NCBI RefSeq assembly: GCF_027359575.1 | Contig: NZ_CP114784.1 | Span: forward strand, 991,819-1,055,818 | DNA from: Prochlorococcus marinus str. MIT 0917 | Lineage (GTDB): Bacteria; Cyanobacteriota; Cyanobacteriia; PCC-6307; Cyanobiaceae | Length of the DNA: 64,000 bases | Reading direction: 5' to 3' | Shown here: positions 12,623-19,471 of the stretch, piece after piece | Layout of the letters: each line of letters opens with the position of its first letter | How positions within the stretch are numbered: the stretch's first letter is position 1 | Translations under genes and position numbers: made by a program | Notes under the pieces: model-generated | Seen by the model: only the letters and a program-made list of their open reading frames with translations | Database searches by the model: none | What the model was told of the DNA's origin: nothing

Positions 12623-12655
12623 AAATAAATCGAAAGATGATAATTTGATTCTAAT

Positions 12656-12727
12656 GCCGGTGTAGCTCAGGGGTAGAGCAACTGATTCGTAACCAGTAGG
12701 TCGGTGGTTCAATTCCACTCATCGGCA
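12656..12727 (+). tRNA. tRNA-Thr (anticodon CGT)
   Basis: A complete cloverleaf can be folded. The acceptor stem pairs GCCGGTG with CATCGGC (one G-T pair), and the D arm is GCTC/GAGC. The anticodon loop TTCGTAA gives CGT, which reads the threonine codon ACG. The T arm is GGTGG TTCAATT CCACT with one mismatch at the end. The discriminator base is A and the CCA is not encoded. The gene is 72 bases with no intron. Confidence 0.95.
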
Positions 12728-12987
12728 TAAAGTTTTTAAATGGCTTTCGAGAGAATTAGCCTGTAAGAAGATGATCTAAATAAAGCACTTATTCAGATAT
12801 TTCTTCTTTTATGAAAAATGGAATAACTCCTGAAATAGCTAAGACCTTGCCCTTAGAAAATACATGTGACCATTGATTCGTATAAAATTGAATAGGTATT
12901 GTATCCATAACGAAAGTGATCTTGATATGTTAGGGTCTTAGCGCTCTAAATGTATGTCATCGGTTTTTACCCTTACAAATAAAGGTT
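12728..12987. other. Intergenic region before folE
   Basis: These 260 bases between tRNA-Thr and folE show no credible ORF on either strand and no strong hairpin. An AAAGG close to 12985 is a plausible folE ribosome-binding site, and the upstream part must hold the folE promoter. Confidence 0.4.
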
Positions 12988-13734
12988 ATGACTTCTACTG
13001 CTCCTAATGAGAATGTAAAGGATAATTTAAAAGATCAAATTTCTTGCAAATTAGTCTCAGAAATAATTCGCGAACGTATACAAGCCCATGGAGCTAGATT
13101 CCATGCAAATGATAATATTTCCGATTTCATTCAGCCAGGAGAACTAGAAACTCTTGAAAGAGAAGTTGCAACTAGGGTGAGAGATTTACTGAAAACTTTA
13201 TTGATTGATGTTGATAATGACCACAACACTCAAGAAACTGCAGAACGCGTTTCAAGAATGTATCTAAACGAGGTATTCAAAGGCAGATATCACCCTCAAC
13301 CTAAAGTTACTAATTTCCCCAACGATAGAAATTTAGATGAGATTTATACACTTGGGCCAATAACAGTTCGATCTGCTTGTTCTCATCACTTTGTCCCAAT
13401 TCTTGGAGATTGCTGGATAGGAATAAAACCTGGAGAGAAAGTTATTGGAATATCGAAGTTTGCAAGAGTAGCTGATTGGGTTTTTTCTAGGCCACACATT
13501 CAAGAAGAAGCCGTAATGATTCTTGCTGATGAAATAGAACGTTTGTGCGAACCTAAAGGCCTAGCAATACTTGTTAAAGCTCAACATTATTGTATGAAAT
13601 GGAGAGGAGTAAAAGAACCTGAAACTAGCATGATCAACTCAATCGTTAGGGGTGATTTTCGCCATGATGCAAGCTTGAAGCAGGAGTTCTTCGAACTTGT
13701 TAAACAGCAGTCAAACTTCGGTAAAAATTACTAA
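12988..13734 (+). CDS. folE: GTP cyclohydrolase I
   Basis: This enzyme converts GTP to dihydroneopterin triphosphate, the first step of folate and pterin synthesis. The 248 residues contain the family signatures ETAERVSRMY, CSHHFVPILGDCWIGIKPG (zinc and catalytic His/Cys), IGISKFARVADWVFSRPHIQ and AQHYCMKWRGVKEPETSM. The N-terminal 45 residues are longer than in minimal homologues. The ATG at 12988 has an AAAGG nearby. Confidence 0.96.
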   Translation: MTSTAPNENVKDNLKDQISCKLVSEIIRERIQAHGARFHANDNISDFIQPGELETLEREVATRVRDLLKTLLIDVDNDHNTQETAERVSRMYLNEVFKGRYHPQPKVTNFPNDRNLDEIYTLGPITVRSACSHHFVPILGDCWIGIKPGEKVIGISKFARVADWVFSRPHIQEEAVMILADEIERLCEPKGLAILVKAQHYCMKWRGVKEPETSMINSIVRGDFRHDASLKQEFFELVKQQSNFGKNY

Positions 13735-13783
13735 ATCAACTAAAAAAGGTTTGGTCACTTACAACAACTGTTAAAAAGTTCTC

Positions 13784-14266
13784 TTAGAGAAAAGAGGGAT
13801 CTAAAAGTGATGGTCGATAAGAAAGCAAAAATGGCCTTTGGTCACTCTTAACTGCAATAATCACATCTTCTCCAGTATGCCAAATCCATTGTTGCTGGGT
13901 AGGCCCGTTTTCAACATCAACATTTGTTCCAACTGGGGGACCAAAGCGATAGCGTAATCCTGCCAGGACCTCAGTCATATTTTCGTTGTCTATTTCATAA
14001 GCAAGTTGTTTTAATCCACCCTCCTTCTCAATTCGAACTCTAAGAGCCTTTACAGGTAAACCACTTATTTGAATATCGTTCACTTCGAACAGATTCTGAT
14101 TTATTTTTTCTTTTATAGGAATGAAAGAGACACCAAGATGAGTCTCTACGCTTGAAAGATCCATTCCCCATTTCAATCCTTCAACACATGCATCAACTGG
14201 TTGAGAAAAAATTTGAATAAGCAAACCAAACACTATAACAAAAACGAATTTAGAAGCCTTTGTCAT
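13784..14266 (-). CDS. Secreted protein of unknown function
   Basis: I do not recognise this 160-residue protein. It begins with a clear signal peptide (hydrophobic FVFVIVFGLLIQIFS, with a likely cut after VDA), so it should be exported. The mature part starts CVEGLKWGMDLSSVETHLG, a pattern seen in small periplasmic proteins that follow a 'WGM..' start. It is mixed alpha/beta with no repeats. It lies downstream of the porin on the same strand, separated by 155 bases with a hairpin, so co-transcription is uncertain. Confidence 0.7.
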   Translation of the reverse strand: MTKASKFVFVIVFGLLIQIFSQPVDACVEGLKWGMDLSSVETHLGVSFIPIKEKINQNLFEVNDIQISGLPVKALRVRIEKEGGLKQLAYEIDNENMTEVLAGLRYRFGPPVGTNVDVENGPTQQQWIWHTGEDVIIAVKSDQRPFLLSYRPSLLDPSFL

Positions 14267-14354
14267 AGTTAAGAATTGACCCTTTTTAAACTTGATGATA
14301 GGTCTCTAGGTGTAAAAAATCATTGATTAGACTCTACATAAGTAAAATCTCTGC

Positions 14355-14390
14355 AATTGAGATAATAAGTTTAATATTATCTACTCAATT
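14355..14390 (-). terminator. Stem-loop after the porin gene
   Basis: AATTGA plus GATAATA (14355-14367) pair with TATTATC and TCAATT (14375-14390) with a three-base bulge. It lies about 30 bases beyond the stop of the porin gene read on the minus strand. There is no long T run on that strand, so termination or 3' stabilisation is a guess. Confidence 0.4.
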
Positions 14391-14421
14391 AGCTTAATCA
14401 AAGTAAAAACCAACATTAGCA

Positions 14422-15612
14422 TTAGAACTTGAAAGTGGTTTTAACCAATGCTCCATTAACGTCCTCTTTACCATCTTGTTCAATAACAAAAATAGCTGGG
14501 GTAACTGTGACACTATCGTTCACCGAAAAATCATAAAAAGCTTCCCAAGCCAAAGGATCATCATAACCACTGTCATCTCTATGAGTTTCGGCTGTTCCAA
14601 TACCAAATCCAAACTTATTCCCCTCAATAAACGCATCATTCCATAGGAAGCCAACAGACCATGTATTGCCATCCTCCACCTTATTCATCGCAGTATCAGG
14701 ATTATCCTCGTTTTCAGGATTCTTCCAACCAATACCAGCACTCAGACTGTAGTCGTCTCCAAATTGGTAACTACCACTAATTCCATATGAAGAGTAATCA
14801 TTCACATCAGGAGAATCATCAGTATTCCCGTTATCCGCTTGAGTATAGGCCGCTGCAAGAGTAAATTTCTCATCAACCCATGCCAACTGAGTTGTTATGT
14901 GATCTTTACCATCATCAGTTAAAAAGCCAATCGAAGAATTTGATGCATCTTCTGAAACGAAGAGTGCAGAAGCAACTAATTTGTCTTGGGACCAAGTAAT
15001 ACCAGCACCCGCTCCCATTTTTTTGGAATAAGTATCATTGGCTCCTGCCTGGTTTAGTACAAACAAGACTCCATCGCCTGGGTAAGCACTCGGCCACACA
15101 CCAAGCAAATCATCTTGACGAAGCTTGGGGCCAAAAGTTACTTGAATATCGTCTCCAACAGGGAATTGGTAATAAGCCTTGTGAAGTTCTAACGAATCAC
15201 TACTACTAAAAGCAGTATCTAATCTTGCCTCACCCATCATCCCGAAGGGCTCCATCATTCCGAAATTACCTATGCGAACAGCAGTCTTAAGAATGTCTTG
15301 GCCAGTAAAACTGGTCATAAACATCAGCTTTGTATCGTAATGAAAAACTGTCCCATCCTTGTCCTCAGAAGTAGACATTCCACCCATTCCACCCATTCCA
15401 CCCATTCCAGAATCGCTTACGCCATCTACTCCACCCAAAACAAAAGTCGTTTTACCCATAAACATAGTTGTAGGGTATGAATCCCCCATATTCATGTGAC
15501 CAACATGGTGATCATGATGACCTTTCTGATCGCCACCTCCTGCTTCAACAGCCATTGGGGCCATTAAGCCTAACGCAGCAGGAATCAAGAGTAATCGCGA
15601 AAAGAGCTTCAT
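14422..15612 (-). CDS. Outer-membrane porin (Som-like) with His/Met-rich N-terminus
   Basis: This is a 396-residue beta-barrel protein of the picocyanobacterial porin type, starting at ATG 15610-15612 with the signal peptide MKLFSRLLLIPAALGLMAPM, cut near VEA. The mature N-terminus is rich in His and Met (KGHHDHHVGHMNMGD) and is followed by a GMGGMGGMGGM run, both unusual for a porin and suggestive of metal binding. The body is a series of alternating amphipathic strands (for example ITWSQDKLVASALFV and YSLSAGIGWKN), and the last residues KTTFKF give the terminal aromatic of outer-membrane proteins. There is no SLH domain. The N-terminus closely resembles the second porin at 38991-40001. It is divergent from the DUF3721 lipoprotein gene, with a repeat array between them. 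Confidence 0.85.
   Translation of the reverse strand: MKLFSRLLLIPAALGLMAPMAVEAGGGDQKGHHDHHVGHMNMGDSYPTTMFMGKTTFVLGGVDGVSDSGMGGMGGMGGMSTSEDKDGTVFHYDTKLMFMTSFTGQDILKTAVRIGNFGMMEPFGMMGEARLDTAFSSSDSLELHKAYYQFPVGDDIQVTFGPKLRQDDLLGVWPSAYPGDGVLFVLNQAGANDTYSKKMGAGAGITWSQDKLVASALFVSEDASNSSIGFLTDDGKDHITTQLAWVDEKFTLAAAYTQADNGNTDDSPDVNDYSSYGISGSYQFGDDYSLSAGIGWKNPENEDNPDTAMNKVEDGNTWSVGFLWNDAFIEGNKFGFGIGTAETHRDDSGYDDPLAWEAFYDFSVNDSVTVTPAIFVIEQDGKEDVNGALVKTTFKF
15378..15410 (-). repeat. 9-bp tandem repeat encoding GGM units
   Basis: A nine-base unit (CCCATTCCA on the plus strand) is repeated about three and a half times and encodes the GMGGMGGMGGM run of the porin. It is in frame and could vary in number. 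Confidence 0.85.
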
Positions 15613-15689
15613 AGATCTCACAAATACTAGCAAAACTAGTAAAACTATATATAAATAAAAATATAACCTCAAAAACTTGCGAGAGTTCT

Positions 15690-15759
15690 AAAAGACGTGC
15701 GTTTTGCTACAAAGATTGTGTGCGTTTTGCTACAAAGATTCAACGTCTTTTGCTGACAA
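15690..15759. promoter_or_regulatory. Three-copy 23-bp-period repeat in a divergent promoter
   Basis: A 21-base sequence GTGCGTTTTGCTACAAAGAT(T) occurs at 15697-15717 and again at 15720-15740. The core TTTTGCT recurs at 15702, 15725 and 15748, an exact 23-base period, with the third copy degenerate. AAAAGACGT (15690-15698) and ACGTCTTTT (15743-15751) form a 9-bp inverted repeat around the array. It lies between the divergent porin and DUF3721 lipoprotein genes, so an operator shared by both is plausible. The binding factor is unknown. Confidence 0.75.
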
Positions 15760-15808
15760 CGTTCACAAGTTAATTAACCTAAAACTAGACGAACTAGATA
15801 AACCTAGA

Positions 15809-16051
15809 ATGATGAACAATCTCAAGCCTATTTTCACCGCCATCATTATTTCTATGTCGTTTTCACTGATGGGATGCTCGGGTAATTCCCAAACAAACGG
15901 AACTACTGCACTTTTTGAAACGAAAGCAGAAGCTGAAAAAGCAGCAAAAAATTTCAATTGCACTGGAGCTCATAAGATGGGAGATAAATGGATGCCTTGC
16001 AAAAGTCATACAGATCATGAATCTCATGATGGGCATCACCATCATCACTAA
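15809..16051 (+). CDS. DUF3721 lipoprotein with His-rich tail
   Basis: This is an 80-residue protein started at the ATG at 15809 (or the next codon, also ATG). It has a lipoprotein signal (IIISMSFSLMGCSG), so it is probably anchored in a membrane facing the periplasm. The domain KAEAEKAAKNFNCTGAHKMG followed by DKWMPC matches DUF3721, known for its WMPC motif. It ends in HTDHESHDGHHHHH, a strong candidate metal-binding tail. The same domain ends the next gene. The 35 in-frame codons upstream belong to the repeat region and were rejected. Confidence 0.8.
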   Translation: MMNNLKPIFTAIIISMSFSLMGCSGNSQTNGTTALFETKAEAEKAAKNFNCTGAHKMGDKWMPCKSHTDHESHDGHHHHH

Positions 16052-16063
16052 TATTGTTAGATA

Positions 16064-16507
16064 ATGACAAATTCAAATAGTACCGATCAGAACAATTCCG
16101 AAAGTCCTTCTCATTGCGGAAGTAAACCAAAAAAAATTGCATTTGGGATAGCGCCACTCGGATTTATATCCATTGGAATTGTTCCCATGGGAATTGTTAC
16201 CATTGGGATTGTTCCCATGGGTGTAGTTTCTATAGGCGTAGTAGCTATGGGAGTCGTTAATGCCTCAATAGTAGGAATGGGAATATTTTCTGCAGGAATA
16301 ACAACTATGGGTCTAAAGGTGTGGAGTCCGGAAAATAATGCTATTCACGAGTCAATCAATCGTTCAAATTCTCCTTCTTCAAAAAATATATATGCATATC
16401 CAACTAAAGCTCAGGCAGAGATCGAAGCCAAAAAGATCGGATGCAATGGTGTCCATAAGATGGGTAAATTATGGATGCCTTGTGCAATCCATATAAACCC
16501 TAACTAA
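16064..16507 (+). CDS. Membrane protein with decapeptide repeats and DUF3721 domain
   Basis: This 147-residue protein begins with a polar, Cys/His-containing head (SPSHCGSKPKK). A hydrophobic stretch of about 55 residues follows, built from repeats of roughly GIVPMGIVTI / GIVPMGVVSI / GVVAMGVV, alternating Gly and Met at five-residue steps. The C-terminus (YPTKAQAEIEAKKIGCNGVH then KLWMPC) is a DUF3721 domain closely matching the preceding lipoprotein. It starts 12 bases after that gene, so the two are probably co-transcribed. Function is unknown; a membrane or barrel-like metal-handling role is only a guess from the Met, Cys and His content and the neighbours. Confidence 0.75.
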   Translation: MTNSNSTDQNNSESPSHCGSKPKKIAFGIAPLGFISIGIVPMGIVTIGIVPMGVVSIGVVAMGVVNASIVGMGIFSAGITTMGLKVWSPENNAIHESINRSNSPSSKNIYAYPTKAQAEIEAKKIGCNGVHKMGKLWMPCAIHINPN

Positions 16508-16640
16508 TCTTGAAGTAATTAAGAATTTAAAGCTGTGGTATAAACTTCTTGGCAATATATCTAAAAAAAGACTAAATTCATCCCCCTGTTTTGTAACAAA
16601 TTAGGATTTAATTACCTTTCGAAAAGTGATCTTAATTGGT

Positions 16641-17258
16641 CTAAGAATATATATCTTCAACTAACATTGAACCCTTTTCGCAAATTTGCTCCTGTGAAGG
16701 GAACTCTTTATCGGAGCAACAACATTCTCCTCTATCTGAATTTTTGATCCAATTAATAATCCCTGTTCGGATTGGTTGAGGACAAACTTGTCCTGCTTTA
16801 AGGTGATTGATTTCTTCGCTTGTTAAAGGATCAGCATGTTCAATAAAAAGAGACTCTTTAAGCCTAAAAGAACATGTCTCATTCCATTGTTCAAAACAAT
16901 TTATATGGTTTATAAAATCATTCCATGCTTCTTTCATTGATCTATATCCCTTCTTTTTTAACTCTTTGCTGAAAACAGCTTTTATGAATTCATTAAAATT
17001 CTGTAATTGATGAGGTGTAAAAGATGATGTGACATGGCTTTCATAATCAGGAAATTCAAGTTTTTTCTCTAATGATTGCAGTCTTTGTTCAATCATGTGA
17101 AATCGAGAATCTATCGATTCAACAGGCAGATTTTCTATTTGATTAACAAAACAATCAGAGACATAACCAACCAATGATTTTCCCGAAATCCTCGCACTCT
17201 CCTTAATCTTTTCTAAAAGTTTTGGGTCAATACTTACATTGAGTTGAGTTCTCTTCAT
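16641..17258 (-). CDS. Ribbon-helix-helix-like protein with C-terminal Cys cluster
   Basis: The first about 45 residues (MKRTQLNVSIDPKLLEKIKE then SARISGKSLVGYVSDC) look like a ribbon-helix-helix DNA-binding domain. A short coiled coil follows (RFHMIEQRLQSLEKKLE). The remaining about 130 residues match no family I recognise but contain many cysteines, including QVCPQP, GECCCSDKE and QICEKG. At 205 residues it is long for a simple RHH regulator. Its place between DUF3721 genes and znuB suggests, but does not show, a metal-responsive regulator. Confidence 0.65.
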   Translation of the reverse strand: MKRTQLNVSIDPKLLEKIKESARISGKSLVGYVSDCFVNQIENLPVESIDSRFHMIEQRLQSLEKKLEFPDYESHVTSSFTPHQLQNFNEFIKAVFSKELKKKGYRSMKEAWNDFINHINCFEQWNETCSFRLKESLFIEHADPLTSEEINHLKAGQVCPQPIRTGIINWIKNSDRGECCCSDKEFPSQEQICEKGSMLVEDIYS

Positions 17259-17417
17259 GAGTTAATCAATGAAAGGGTGGGAAAATCCAATTAATGAATA
17301 TTTTATTGAATTCAAAACCATATCGTTAACATTTTCAGATTTCTTGATCTTTAAGAAGCTATCTCTTTTCACCCATCCAAAAATTACCTCTTACAAGCAA
17401 TAAGGGTAAAAATAAAT

Positions 17418-18203
17418 CTATCTATTATTTGGTAGCAAAATTAATGAAATCACACAAAGAACACTAATCAAAGGTCCAGGAGGCAAATTCAAAATCATAG
17501 CTAGAGAAAAACCTATAAGCGATAAAATTAAGCCAAATATGGATGATCTAATCATTGCAATCCATAAAGATCTTGCTTTCTGTAATCCCAACAAAGTTGG
17601 GGTTGAAAGTAACGCAATCACAAGAATGACTCCCACTGCAGACATTGAACTCACAATGACAAGTGCCGTAGTAAAACCAAGAGCCAAATTTAAAAAAGAT
17701 ACATTAACTCCACTTGAGGCAGCTCCTTCTGGATCAAGACCAATATGAACAAGCTTGTCGTAACCAAAAAGCATCAAACAAATAAATACCGAGAAAGCGA
17801 TCAAAGTTCTTAGCAGATCACTCAAATTTGCAGTTAATAAATCTCCAAATAAAACAGCCTCCAAATCAATCCTGATACCCAGTAGAGGTATAAGCAAAAC
17901 ACCGAGTCCCATCGAACCAGCAAGAATTGTATTCATAACCGCTTCATAATTTTGATTTTTTCTATTTGTCAAGCTCTCTGCTGCAATAGCTCCTACCAAG
18001 CCGCTGATGACTCCACCAATAGAAGGATCCAAACCAAGCGCCATAGCCAAAGCTAGACCTGGCAAAACACAATGCGAAATCAAATTAACTTGAAGAAGCC
18101 TTTTATGAGTGATCAATACAGTGCCCATGGCAGGGCAAAGTATTCCTGAAAAGGAAGTTATCAAAAGAGGAATTATCCACCAATTTGTATTTAAAAAAGA
18201 CAT
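17418..18203 (-). CDS. znuB: Zinc/manganese ABC transporter permease (ABC-3 family)
   Basis: This is the inner-membrane permease of a metal-uptake ABC transporter. The 261 residues are largely hydrophobic, with about seven to eight membrane segments, and contain the family block HKRLLQVNLISHCVLPGLAL and the C-terminal PPGPLISVLCVISLI region. Zinc is more likely than manganese because a Zur-like regulator, a His-rich ZnuA and a COG0523 GTPase surround it. It is separated from znuC by the zur gene, which is read in the opposite direction. Confidence 0.9.
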   Translation of the reverse strand: MSFLNTNWWIIPLLITSFSGILCPAMGTVLITHKRLLQVNLISHCVLPGLALAMALGLDPSIGGVISGLVGAIAAESLTNRKNQNYEAVMNTILAGSMGLGVLLIPLLGIRIDLEAVLFGDLLTANLSDLLRTLIAFSVFICLMLFGYDKLVHIGLDPEGAASSGVNVSFLNLALGFTTALVIVSSMSAVGVILVIALLSTPTLLGLQKARSLWIAMIRSSIFGLILSLIGFSLAMILNLPPGPLISVLCVISLILLPNNR

Positions 18204-18256
18204 GAAGCCAATGATTCAGTATGGTCAGGAAGAGAGATCAAGTTAAGATCTTACAA

Positions 18257-18661
18257 ATGAGCAAAAGCAAGCCTGAAATCACTAGACGTCAACAGCAACT
18301 GCTCAATGAACTCAAGAAATGTACTGATGAATTGAGTGGGCAAGAACTGCATAGACAACTTCATAATGGTGAAAAGGTCATGGGACTGACCACGGTCTAT
18401 CGAAACCTGCAAGCTCTAGTAAAGCAAGGTTTGATTCGTTCCAGACATCTTCCCAATGGTGAGGTTCTTTATGCACCAGTTGAAAGAGATATTCATCATT
18501 TAACTTGCGTAAGCTGTGGAGAAACAACACGCTTAAAGGGATGTCCGGTCAAAACAACTGATCTGTCCAAAAAAACTTCTAAAAATTTTGAGCTTTTGTT
18601 TCATACTCTTGAGTACTTTGGTCTCTGCCAAAATTGTTCTCAGCAACTTAATGTTGGATAA
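18257..18661 (+). CDS. zur: Fur-family regulator, probably Zur
   Basis: This is a 134-residue Fur-family repressor started at ATG 18257; an in-frame ATG at 18221 would add 12 residues. It has the winged-helix part (GLTTVYRNLQALVKQGLIRS) and metal-binding sites HHLTCVSCGE and the C-terminal CQNC, the two CxxC pairs of the structural zinc site. Its location inside the znu genes indicates Zur rather than iron-sensing Fur. It is encoded between znuB and znuC on the opposite strand, so any znuC-znuB read-through RNA would be antisense to zur. Confidence 0.85.
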   Translation: MSKSKPEITRRQQQLLNELKKCTDELSGQELHRQLHNGEKVMGLTTVYRNLQALVKQGLIRSRHLPNGEVLYAPVERDIHHLTCVSCGETTRLKGCPVKTTDLSKKTSKNFELLFHTLEYFGLCQNCSQQLNVG

Positions 18662-18684
18662 GATTATTTGAATATGAATCAACC

Positions 18685-19380
18685 CTATAACTTCCACCTC
18701 AAATAATTAATTGAACTAAGTTTTTCTTGAACTTCCTGAGGGCTGCCAGAAGCCAAAATAATTTTATCTAAAGCAACAACCTTGTCATAGGCATTTAAAG
18801 ATGTTCCCCAGTCGTGACTACTAACAAAGACAGTGAATCCCGAATCAGCTAGCTGACGAATGATTAACAGGAAATCTTCTTTAGCGGGAGGATCAAAGGC
18901 GGAGCAAGGTTCATCAAGAAGAAAAATTTTGGCTGGATTCATTAATGTTTTTGCAAGTAATGCTCTTTGTTGCTGACCACCAGACAAAGCATCAAGTCTC
19001 CTTTTTGCTAAATGAGATATTCCAACACGTTGAAGAGCAGCTTCTAATTCACAACAAGTCGATTTGGAATGATTTACTCGACCTAAGGAAACTAATCCTT
19101 CAACTGTGATAGGAAAATTCCAATTCAGCTTTCCTCTTTGAGGCATTAAAGCAATTTGAGATCGATCATTAATTAATGGTTTCCCTCCAACAGTGATTTT
19201 TCCTTTATCTGGTTTGCTGTTTCCTTGAAGCAAGCTTAATAATGTGGACTTTCCTGCACCATTGGGACCAACAAGAGCAGTCAAAGTACCTGGCTCCAGC
19301 TTTAGAGAAACCTCACTTAAAGCAGGTTTGATTTTACTGGAATAGGAATATGTCACATTTTCAGCAATCAAACTAGACAT
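18685..19380 (-). CDS. znuC: Zinc ABC transporter ATP-binding protein
   Basis: This is the ATPase of the metal-uptake ABC transporter. The 231 residues (ATG at 19378-19380) show Walker A GPNGAGKSTLL, the signature LSGGQQQRALLAKTL, Walker B IFLLDEP and a switch His (SHDWG). It is transcribed away from znuA, with about 90 bases between the starts containing a Zur-type palindrome. Its partner znuB lies beyond the oppositely oriented zur gene. Confidence 0.92.
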   Translation of the reverse strand: MSSLIAENVTYSYSSKIKPALSEVSLKLEPGTLTALVGPNGAGKSTLLSLLQGNSKPDKGKITVGGKPLINDRSQIALMPQRGKLNWNFPITVEGLVSLGRVNHSKSTCCELEAALQRVGISHLAKRRLDALSGGQQQRALLAKTLMNPAKIFLLDEPCSAFDPPAKEDFLLIIRQLADSGFTVFVSSHDWGTSLNAYDKVVALDKIILASGSPQEVQEKLSSINYLRWKL

Positions 19381-19430
19381 CAATTAGAGGATTTGCTGAC
19401 AAGAAACATAATATACTTGCCAATCTCAAA

Positions 19431-19445
19431 TGAAAATGATTATCG
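19431..19445. promoter_or_regulatory. Candidate Zur box between znuC and znuA
   Basis: TGAAAATGATTATCG is a 7-1-7 palindrome close to the TGATAATnATTATCA form recognised by Fur-family repressors; five of seven positions are symmetric. It lies 27 bases before the znuA start and 51 bases before the znuC start, so one site could control both divergent genes. Confidence 0.7.
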
Positions 19446-19471
19446 TTTTAGATACGTTAATTTTTGATTAA

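Noticed and set aside
12623-12718. N-terminal extension of the minus-strand DUF3493 frame
   Set aside because: It reads antisense through tRNA-Thr and produces the well-known false peptide NHRPTGYESVALPLSYTG.
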